From Rhodospirillaceae bacterium (GTDB lineage: Bacteria; Pseudomonadota; Alphaproteobacteria; SP197), in contig JABIUG010000451.1 in the NCBI GenBank assembly GCA_018700655.1, positions 1-26,018 of the forward strand: a stretch of 26,018 bases of DNA, given 5' to 3'. How positions within the stretch are numbered: the first letter of the stretch is position 1; each line of letters opens with the position of its first letter. Shown here piece by piece: positions 14,494 through 21,401 of this stretch. A model generated the notes under the pieces. The model saw only the letters and a list, made by a program, of their open reading frames with translations, was not told where the DNA came from and did no database searches. A program made the position numbers and the translations under genes.

Positions 14494-16047
14494 CTAGTCG
14501 TAGTACGTCGGGTTCCGGAAAAAGCAGATAAAGGGCAGCAGCACGGCCATCACCAAGGCACACGTCATAAAGGCGTTGTTGAAGCCTATCATCGAGGCCT
14601 GTCTGCCGATTTCGCTTTGCAGGGCCGCCAGCCCCACGGTACTGCCGGTATCCCAGACGCTGGTGAGATGCGGATAACGCAGCAGTTCGTTGAACGGGCT
14701 GACGAACTCGTTGAGTTCGGAATGGTTGATCTGGCTGTAACGGGTCTGCAGGCCGATCACCGCGGCGATGCCGATCGCGCTGCCGACATCAAAGATCAGA
14801 TAGAACAGCGCAAAGCCCTGATCTTGACCCCTTCGGTCAAGCCGCGAGAGGGTGAGCGTGTTGAGCGGCGCCCAGATGAAACCAGCGGCCACGCCCTGGA
14901 TGAAGGTAGTATAGGAGACATCCCAGGGTCTGATTTCCGTGGTCCAGTGGCCCATCTGCCAGGCCGGCCAGGCGATGCCGATGACGCCAAGGAACAGCAG
15001 GTATCTGGGATCGATGCGGTCGCGCAGATAGGCCATCAGGGTCAGCCCGCAGATCGAACCCAGACCGCGCGGCAACATCAGGTATCCGGTTTCGAGAGCG
15101 GGATATCCGCCGATCTGCTGCAACAGGAGCGGCAGCAGGATCAGCGGCAGGAACATCACCGCACCGATGAAGAAGATGAAGGTCTGGCCCATCGCAAAGT
15201 TGCGGTTACGGAACAGGCCGCCGTCGATGAAGGTGTTTTTGCCGGTGATGGTGTGGATGACAAAGACATAAAGCGCGACAGCGGCGACTGCGGTCTCGAT
15301 GATGATCTCGCCGGAGCTGAACCAATCCAGCCGTTCACCGCGGGCGAGCATCAGTTGCAGGATGCCGACGCCGATGATCAGGCTTAGGAAACCAAGCCAC
15401 TCCATCGGCTTTTTCTCCGGCGGCGTCCACGGCACCAGAAACCAGGACATGACGAAGCCAATCACGCCTGCCGGAATCGAGAAGAAGAAGATCCACTCCC
15501 AGCCCCAGTCCTCGATCAGGACGCCTCCCAGGACCGGCGCGACCACGTTGGCCGTGATGAAACCCAGGGCCCACAGGCTGATCGCCTGACCGTGACGTGC
15601 GCGCGGGAAGGCAGAAACTGCGATCGACTGGCCGATCGGGACCATCGGTGCTGCAACCACACCCTGGGCGAAACGCCAGAAGACCATCTCCCACAGACCG
15701 CTCGACATGCCGCAACCGATCAGCGTCACGATGAAACCGACAATCGAAAACAGGAACAGCTGCTTGCGCCCGAACCGGGCCGAGAGCCAGCCGACACAGC
15801 CGGTCACCATCGAAGCGCCGATCACATAGGCGATGATGACCCAGGCGATCTGGTCGGTCGTGGCCGAAAAACTGCCCTGCATATACGGCAGGGCGACGCT
15901 GACCGAGTTCCAGGTGAAGGCAAACATCGCCGTGCACATGGTGGCGCAGAAGACCGTTGCGATCGCTCGCATGGTGACGCGCTCGACTTCGGGCGGATTG
16001 GCCTCGGCTGCCGGTGCGGCAATCTCGTCTGGCGTGGTTTCGGTCAT
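14494..16047 (-). CDS. MFS transporter, DHA2 (EmrB/QacA) family, probably 14 membrane helices
   Basis: A 517-residue inner-membrane transporter of the proton-linked 14-helix DHA2 family. After a polar N-terminus (about 25 residues) hydrophobic segments run along the whole protein. Motif A is seen as GWLSARFGRK (86-95) between helices 2 and 3, and motif C as APVLGGVLI (170-178) in helix 5. Known members are mostly drug exporters, though some move metabolites. Lying between a dehydrogenase and a molybdenum hydroxylase, this one could export a toxic intermediate or import the pathway substrate; the direction cannot be read from sequence. It starts 27 nt after the SDR gene on the same strand and has a poor ribosome site. 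Confidence 0.9.
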   Translation of the reverse strand: MTETTPDEIAAPAAEANPPEVERVTMRAIATVFCATMCTAMFAFTWNSVSVALPYMQGSFSATTDQIAWVIIAYVIGASMVTGCVGWLSARFGRKQLFLFSIVGFIVTLIGCGMSSGLWEMVFWRFAQGVVAAPMVPIGQSIAVSAFPRARHGQAISLWALGFITANVVAPVLGGVLIEDWGWEWIFFFSIPAGVIGFVMSWFLVPWTPPEKKPMEWLGFLSLIIGVGILQLMLARGERLDWFSSGEIIIETAVAAVALYVFVIHTITGKNTFIDGGLFRNRNFAMGQTFIFFIGAVMFLPLILLPLLLQQIGGYPALETGYLMLPRGLGSICGLTLMAYLRDRIDPRYLLFLGVIGIAWPAWQMGHWTTEIRPWDVSYTTFIQGVAAGFIWAPLNTLTLSRLDRRGQDQGFALFYLIFDVGSAIGIAAVIGLQTRYSQINHSELNEFVSPFNELLRYPHLTSVWDTGSTVGLAALQSEIGRQASMIGFNNAFMTCALVMAVLLPFICFFRNPTYYD

Positions 16048-16074
16048 GCCGTGTTGTGTGGGGCGCCTGAAGTG

Positions 16075-16860
16075 TCAGACGTCCCAGCCGCCATCGACCG
16101 TAATTTCCTGGCCGGTGATGTTCTGGGAAAGGTCGCTCGACAGGAACAGTACCGCTTCGGCGATATCCTGGGGCACGGTGACCCTTTTGAGCGCCATTTC
16201 CGCGACATACTCTTGGTCGACCTCTTCTTCGCTCCAGCCCCGCACGCGGGCTTTTTCGGACACCAGCTTACGCATACGCGGCGTCTCGACGATACCCGGA
16301 CACACGACATTGACATTGACGTTAAACTCGCCGGCATCGATTGCCGCGGTGCGTGTCAGGCCCCGTACGCCCCATTTCGAGGAGCTGTATCCGGCCCGGT
16401 AGCGATAACCGCGCAGACCCGATGTGCCGCCGATGTTCACGACCTTGCCGTAGTTCTGTTCGATCATCACCGGAAGGACATGTTTCAGCGGCAGGAAAGT
16501 CCCCATGACATTGGTCACCAGGACGTCGCGGAAACAGTCGGCCGGAATTTTCCAGACCGGCGTCTCGATCGGTCCGGTGCCGCCGGCGACATTGACCAGA
16601 ATGTCGATCCGCCCGCCAAAGGCTGACCTGGCAGCGGCGACCATGGTTTCGACCGCGCTTTCGTCGGTGACGTCGCAGGCGATTACCTCGGCCTGCCTGC
16701 CGAGCTCGCGGACCCCGGTGGCAACCGGCTCCAGTGCGGCGACATCACGTGCGGTCAACAAAACATCGGCACCGGCCCGGGCCAGGGTCGTGGTGATTGC
16801 CGCACCCATGCCTTTGGCTGCGCCGGTCACGATCGCCTTGCGGCCTTCCAGAATTGTCAT
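16075..16860 (-). CDS. short-chain dehydrogenase/reductase (SDR)
   Basis: A 261-residue classical SDR. The cofactor motif TGAAKGMG is at 12-19, the NVAG stabilising motif at 89-92, and the catalytic tetrad is N116, S146, Y157 and K161 (YSSSK). PG at 188-189 and the C-terminal ITVDGGWDV are also standard. The segment after the first strand (LLTARD) leaves cofactor preference open. It should oxidise or reduce a secondary alcohol or keto group of a pathway intermediate. Its ATG overlaps the stop of hyuB by 4 bp (ATGA at 16860-16857), so it is translationally coupled to the hydantoinase-type enzyme and probably acts on the same compound series. Confidence 0.93.
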   Translation of the reverse strand: MTILEGRKAIVTGAAKGMGAAITTTLARAGADVLLTARDVAALEPVATGVRELGRQAEVIACDVTDESAVETMVAAARSAFGGRIDILVNVAGGTGPIETPVWKIPADCFRDVLVTNVMGTFLPLKHVLPVMIEQNYGKVVNIGGTSGLRGYRYRAGYSSSKWGVRGLTRTAAIDAGEFNVNVNVVCPGIVETPRMRKLVSEKARVRGWSEEEVDQEYVAEMALKRVTVPQDIAEAVLFLSSDLSQNITGQEITVDGGWDV

Positions 16861-18464
16861 GGATTTGTCTCCTGTGTTTTTGTTGGATCGGGTTCACCCC
16901 AGCCGCCGCCGCCACAGCTCTCGAGGATGACCCGGTCTCCTGTTTTAAGAAGTTCATGGGCGCGGCCCGTCAGTTCACGGGTCTCGCCATCGGCACGTTC
17001 CAGCGTGACGTGGAAACCGGCACCCGGTTCGCCGCCGGCCAGACCATAGGGCAGAACGACGCGCCGCTCGAACATGGTCGTGAGTGAAAGTTCATCGGCC
17101 AGGCAACGATAGATCCTGACCAGGCCTTCGCCGCCGCGATGGCGTCCGGCGCCGCCCGATCCCCTTCGCAGGGACTGGCGTTCGACGGCGAGGGGATAGT
17201 CCTGCTCCACGACTTCGGCGGGTGTGTTCATCACGTTCGACATGTGGACGCGCACGACCGGCATCCCGTCGCGTTCGGCACGGGCGCCCTCGCCTCCGCC
17301 GTGGGTCTCGTAGAAGGTCGTCCAGCGTCCGGCACTGTCGCGCCCGGCAAACAGCAGCAGGCCCGAGGTCGTCGGTCCGCCGGCGGACAGGCGCTCGGGC
17401 AGTTCATGTTCGAACGCCCGGAAGATCGCATCGGCGACACGCTGGGCGGTCTCGTGGTTGCCGCCGACAACGGGAAGGTGGGGCGGTGGATCGAGCAGAC
17501 TGCCTGGCCGGGTGATGATTTCGAGTGGGCGGTAACAGCCACCATTGGGCTGGATCGCCGGGCCGGCGAGCGCCTTCATGGCATAAAAAACGCCGGCTGC
17601 CGCGATGAATCGTGTCGTGTTGAGGGGGCCGGCCAGGGCGTCCGCGCTCTCGCTGAAGTCGAACCTGCCCTTGCCGCCCGCCAGGGTCACGGCCACGCGC
17701 ACGGCTGCAGGCGGGCCACCACGCCCGTCGTCGTCGATAAAATCCTCGCCCGTGAATGTGCCCTGGGGCAAGGAAGCCAGGGCTTCTTCCATCTGCCTGG
17801 CCGAACGGTCATGCAGTGCCGCCATGCCGGTTTGCAGCGCGTCGACCCCGTGGCGTGCGATCATCGCGTCGATCCGGGCGGCGGCCGCCCGGCAGGCGGC
17901 GGCCTGGGCCAGGATATCGCCTTCGCGTTCCTGCGGCCCGCGCAGGTTGGCGAGCAACATGTCGAGCTTCTCGCGGTCCGGTCCTTCTTCGTGGAACAGC
18001 CGGAATGGCGGCATGCGCACACCTTCCTGCCAGGCATCGGTGGCATGGGGTACATATGACCCGGGCACCGCACCGCCGATATCGGCCCAGTGCGCCAGGC
18101 TCACGGCAAAGGCAACGACACGGTCTCCGTGAAACACCGGACGGATTGCCTTGACGTCGGGCAGGTGGTTGCCGCCGACCTCCGGCAGGTTCAGAAACCA
18201 GACATCGCCGCGTGCGAGCCGTTCGGCAGGCACCCGTTTCAGGAACTCCTTCACGGTGAAACTCATGACGCCCATGTGCATCGGGATATCGCGGCCCTGG
18301 GAGACCAGCTCACCGGATGCATCGGTAATCGCAGAAGAAAGATCGCCGGCTTCATGCAACAGCGGTGAACGTGCCGCGCGCATGACGGTCAGCGACATTT
18401 CCTCAGCTGCCTGGTTGAGCGCGTGGCGGATGACTTCGACGGTGAAGGGATCGATCGAATTCAT
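16857..18464 (-). CDS. hyuB: HyuB-type subunit of hydantoinase/oxoprolinase family
   Basis: A 535-residue HyuB (N-methylhydantoinase B / acetophenone-carboxylase-like) subunit of standard length. It opens with DPFTVEVIRHAL and has the family signatures LLHEAGDLSSAI and the glycine-rich LRRGSGGAGRHRGGEG, ending in SCGGGGWGEP. With HyuA it forms an ATP-dependent enzyme acting on a cyclic amide or imide, or a carboxylase of ketones in some branches. The ATG at 18464 overlaps the stop of hyuA by 4 bp, which decides the start over a longer open frame that would run 180 nt into hyuA. It is the second gene of the minus-strand operon and overlaps the SDR gene at its 3' end in the same way. Confidence 0.92.
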   Translation of the reverse strand: MNSIDPFTVEVIRHALNQAAEEMSLTVMRAARSPLLHEAGDLSSAITDASGELVSQGRDIPMHMGVMSFTVKEFLKRVPAERLARGDVWFLNLPEVGGNHLPDVKAIRPVFHGDRVVAFAVSLAHWADIGGAVPGSYVPHATDAWQEGVRMPPFRLFHEEGPDREKLDMLLANLRGPQEREGDILAQAAACRAAAARIDAMIARHGVDALQTGMAALHDRSARQMEEALASLPQGTFTGEDFIDDDGRGGPPAAVRVAVTLAGGKGRFDFSESADALAGPLNTTRFIAAAGVFYAMKALAGPAIQPNGGCYRPLEIITRPGSLLDPPPHLPVVGGNHETAQRVADAIFRAFEHELPERLSAGGPTTSGLLLFAGRDSAGRWTTFYETHGGGEGARAERDGMPVVRVHMSNVMNTPAEVVEQDYPLAVERQSLRRGSGGAGRHRGGEGLVRIYRCLADELSLTTMFERRVVLPYGLAGGEPGAGFHVTLERADGETRELTGRAHELLKTGDRVILESCGGGGWGEPDPTKTQETNP

Positions 18465-20476
18465 GATCCAACCTCTATGCGCAGGTCGCCCGCAGTTGTG
18501 GCTTCCAGCGTTGCCCCGGGCGGAAGAACGACGGTCGACCATATGTCTTCGATCACAGCCGGGCCAGCCAGCCTTGTGCCGGGCGCAAGGGTTTCGCGCC
18601 GATAACGCGGCGTGGCGACCAGGCCCGCATCCGGAAACAGGCATGGCGTGATCGCAGTCGGTTCCGTGCTGCCGCTGGTGACGGCGATCGCCGGCAGGCT
18701 GCCGCTTGCGGGGCCCTGGGCAGCGACCGTCACGCGCAGGGCTTCGATCTCCCAGACCTCATCGGTGGCAAAACCGTATAGCTTCTCGTGGCGCTCGAGG
18801 AAAGCGGTGCCCAGTACTTGGCGATCGGCCAACGCATCCAGCGGTGTTTCGACGGCGTAACTCTGGCCGGCGTAGCGCACCAGGGCGACGACATCGCCCG
18901 AAAGCGCCGCTTCTGTGTGACCGGCTGCCAGCAAGGGGGCCGCCAGACCGGCGCGCAGCTCTTCGACCGTCTGGCAAAGGGTCTCGGCGCACCAGGCATC
19001 GGCGGCCATGCGGATGCTGCGTTGCTGCTGGTAGCTGGGTCGTGCGACCAGGCACCCCAGGGCAGAGAACACGCTTGAAAGGCGTGGCACAACGACCTCG
19101 CTTATCCCCATCTCGCGTGCCAGCAGCACGGCATGGATCGGCCCGGCGCCGCCATAAGCCATCAGGCAGGCGTCGCGTGCGTCGACGCCGCGTTCGACCG
19201 TGACGGTCGCCACAGCACGCGCCATGGCGGCATTGGCAATGCGATGGATGCCAAGTGCGGCATCCTCCAGGGAAACCTCCAGCGCAGCAGCAATGCGGCC
19301 CACGGCGACTTCGGCCGCAGCACGGTCCAGCGTGACGCCACCGGCGCCCAGCTCCGCGCCGTCGGCCAGATAACCCAGCACGATATTGGCATCCGTGACC
19401 GTTGCGCGTTCACCGCCCCGGCCATAGGCCGCGGGACCGGGATTGGCCCCGGCGCTGGCCGGCCCGACGGAAAGCCCGCCGGCTTCGACCGTCGCGATCG
19501 AGCCGCCGCCGGCACCGACCGAACGGACGTCGACCATGGGCTGGCGCACCGGCACATCGCCGACCGCACGTTGCGCCGTGATCCCGACATGACCATCGGC
19601 AACCAGGCTGACATCGGTCGTCGTGCCGCCCATATCGAAAGCGAGCGCCAGATCGATCCCGAGATCACGCGCGACACCGGCAACCGCGGCGACACCCGCC
19701 GCCGGGCCTGACATCGCCAACCCGAGCGGGCGCGCCGCCATCGCCGGGGCCGATGCCATGCCGCCATTCGACTGAACGAGATGCAGGCTGACGTGATCGG
19801 GCAGGCCGCTGACCAGACGGTCGAGATAGGCGTCGGTCGAGGGCATCAGGGCAGCCGAGAGCACGGTGGTGGCGGTGCGTTCGTATTCGCGCGCCTCGGG
19901 GCTGATCTCGTGGGAGAGCGCGACAAACCGGTGATCGCGTGCCAGCGCTTCGCCGATAAGGGTTTCATGGTCGCCATTGGCATAGGCATGGAGCAGGGCG
20001 ACTGCGACCGCTTCAGGCGCCGTCGCTGCGACGGCCTCGAGCGTTCCGGCAAGATTCGTATCGTCTGGTGCCGTGATCACCTCGCCGCCCGGTCCCAGTC
20101 GTTCAGCCAGTTCGAGGCGACGGTCCCGCGGCACCATCGGCTGCGCCTTGGGCGGTGCAGACAGGCTGTAGAGCTCGCGCCGGTTCTGGCGGCCGATCTC
20201 CAGGATGTCGGCAAATCCTTCCGTTGCGACTAGGGTAACCCGCGCCAGCCTGCCTTCGACAATCGCATTGGTGATGCGCGTCGTGCCGTGGGTCAGATCG
20301 CTGACCATGTCCCAGTCGAGCCCGACCGCCTGCAGGCATTGGCGCAGTGCCGCCAGGGCATCATCGGTATCGGTCGTCGCCTTGGCGCTGGCGATCCGGC
20401 CATCACCGGAACGCGCAACGATGTCGGTGAACGTACCCCCGACATCGATCCCGACACGCCAGCCTCCGCGCTCCAT
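18461..20476 (-). CDS. hyuA: HyuA-type subunit of hydantoinase/oxoprolinase family
   Basis: A 671-residue HyuA (N-methylhydantoinase A) subunit, the ATP-binding partner of HyuB. The first phosphate loop is GIDVGGTFTD (9-18) and the second FDMGGTTTDVSL starts at about residue 280. It carries the same domains as the first half of the fused protein at 6583-10242, but reading the two shows clearly different sequences, so they are paralogues and not a recent duplication. The start at 20476 is chosen over an in-frame ATG at 20488 because only the former has a well-spaced GGGAG. It is the first gene of the long minus-strand operon. Confidence 0.92.
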   Translation of the reverse strand: MERGGWRVGIDVGGTFTDIVARSGDGRIASAKATTDTDDALAALRQCLQAVGLDWDMVSDLTHGTTRITNAIVEGRLARVTLVATEGFADILEIGRQNRRELYSLSAPPKAQPMVPRDRRLELAERLGPGGEVITAPDDTNLAGTLEAVAATAPEAVAVALLHAYANGDHETLIGEALARDHRFVALSHEISPEAREYERTATTVLSAALMPSTDAYLDRLVSGLPDHVSLHLVQSNGGMASAPAMAARPLGLAMSGPAAGVAAVAGVARDLGIDLALAFDMGGTTTDVSLVADGHVGITAQRAVGDVPVRQPMVDVRSVGAGGGSIATVEAGGLSVGPASAGANPGPAAYGRGGERATVTDANIVLGYLADGAELGAGGVTLDRAAAEVAVGRIAAALEVSLEDAALGIHRIANAAMARAVATVTVERGVDARDACLMAYGGAGPIHAVLLAREMGISEVVVPRLSSVFSALGCLVARPSYQQQRSIRMAADAWCAETLCQTVEELRAGLAAPLLAAGHTEAALSGDVVALVRYAGQSYAVETPLDALADRQVLGTAFLERHEKLYGFATDEVWEIEALRVTVAAQGPASGSLPAIAVTSGSTEPTAITPCLFPDAGLVATPRYRRETLAPGTRLAGPAVIEDIWSTVVLPPGATLEATTAGDLRIEVGS

Positions 20477-20481
20477 ACCCA

Positions 20482-20486
20482 CTCCC
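20482..20486 (-). promoter_or_regulatory. ribosome binding site deciding the hyuA start
   Basis: GGGAG on the minus strand lies 5 nt before the ATG at 20476. The alternative ATG at 20488 has no purine-rich site in front of it. Confidence 0.55.
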
Positions 20487-20505
20487 ATCCAAAACTGGCC
20501 GCATC

Positions 20506-20557
20506 CTAGAGCGTGTCCTGTTGTCGCGGAACCACTGCGTGGCTTCGCGAAGACAGG
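20506..20557. repeat. palindromic repeat with CTAGAGC arm
   Basis: The element begins CTAGAGCG (20506-20513), the same 8 bases that open the palindrome at 2510. CCTGT (20517-20521) pairs with ACAGG (20553-20557). Inside these, CGCG and CCAC pair with GTGG and CGCG around a TGC loop, with one bulge. It lies between the divergent hyuA gene and the exported-protein locus, close to the probable hyuA promoter. No T-tract follows on either strand. Confidence 0.6.
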
Positions 20558-20620
20558 TAAATCACCTTGTTTCGCCAAGCCAGAACAACCACGCCCGATC
20601 TGTTGTGCGTCATCTCCTGG

Positions 20621-20650
20621 TTGACCGTGTGCCGGGCTGCTCCCTATGCT
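20621..20650 (+). promoter_or_regulatory. sigma70-like promoter of the exported-protein locus
   Basis: TTGACC (20621-20626, five of six consensus bases) is followed after 18 nt by TATGCT (20645-20650, four of six). Transcription would begin near 20657, leaving about 20 nt before the ATG of gene A at 20677, with the GGAGG site inside that leader. The box placement argues that the ATG at 20646, which falls inside the -10 element, is not a real start. Confidence 0.55.
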
Positions 20651-20667
20651 CGAACGGGATCGAACAC

Positions 20668-20672
20668 GGAGG
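20668..20672 (+). promoter_or_regulatory. ribosome binding site deciding the start of gene A
   Basis: GGAGG lies 4 nt before the ATG at 20677, which begins the signal peptide frame. It supports this start rather than the longer frame opening at 20646. Confidence 0.6.
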
Positions 20673-20676
20673 CTCC

Positions 20677-21401
20677 ATGCCTCGTTGCCTCGCAGCTTTG
20701 TTGTTCGCACTGGTCTTGATCGCTACTTCTGGCCCGGCCCGGCCCGGCCCGAAGAGGCTATGGCTGCCGTGGTTGAACTGACCATCGTGGTCGAAGACGA
20801 TCAGATCCTGTTCTCCCAAGGCAATCACGGCAGCGGCGCGCCCGTTGTGATCGAAGATGGCTCAATCTGGCTTGGGCCTGATACCGCGCGCGCAGTGCGG
20901 TGGTCACAAGATCTCGGCAATACTGAAATTGATGACGAACTCGACGGCTATGAGAATGTCGACGGCGCTCTCCTGATCGCCCTGCAGCGTTCGGGGCCGA
21001 CCCATGACAGCCTGTCGTGGCGGGCTATTCTGGGCTCAACCCTGGTGGCGGCCCCAACGGTGGCGATGCCTGAGCGCATGGTTGTCGACATGACCCAAAG
21101 CAGCCCGGACTTCGCAGCGCCGATTCTATGGCCTGCGGGTCTTTCCTGGCGGATCGAGGACGATCGTCTGGTTGTTGAACATGACGGCGTGGACCTTGTG
21201 TTGGCGCCGGGCGACTCCGATACGCTTGAGCCGGTTTCCGCTGCACTGGCACTGAGCCTGATCGTTTCTGCTCCGACGGCCAGGGCAGAGGAGATCGTCA
21301 GCTTTCCCGATGTGATCGAGAAGGAGGCTGGCGACGTCGCGATCACGACAACCATGATGATCCTCTGGCATGGCCTCCTGCCGGTGGAGGTCGTCGAATG
21401 A
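20677..21401 (+). pseudogene. gene A: predicted exported protein of unknown function, frameshifted at a (GGCCC)4 repeat
   Basis: The frame from 20677 starts with a convincing signal peptide (MPRCLAALLFALVLIATSG) after a promoter and a GGAGG site, but stops after 34 residues. A second frame carries the rest of a protein rich in D, E and V, ending at 21401. The two frames meet at four tandem GGCCC units (20731-20750). With one unit fewer (5 bp) the gene reads through as 239 residues, SGPARPEEAMAAVVEL at the join. I recognise no domain in the mature part. Alternatively an internal ATG at 20760, with GAAGAGG just before it, could give a 213-residue protein without signal peptide. The stop overlaps the next start as ATGA. 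It may be phase-variable, recently broken, or a sequence error. Confidence 0.6.
20731..20750 (+). repeat. pentanucleotide tandem repeat (GGCCC)4
   Basis: Four perfect copies of a 5 bp unit at the end of the signal-peptide coding region of gene A. Because 5 is not a multiple of 3, each gain or loss changes the reading frame downstream. Three copies restore a continuous gene; four do not. Confidence 0.85.

Noticed and set aside
14359..16626. Two long plus-strand frames (14359-15387, 15592-16626) over the MFS and SDR genes
   Set aside because: They are charged, low-complexity translations antisense to clear membrane and Rossmann proteins.
20646..20676. ATG at 20646 as start of gene A's long frame
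   Set aside because: It lies inside the predicted -10 box and gives a non-signal N-terminus, whereas 20677 has GGAGG and a signal peptide.
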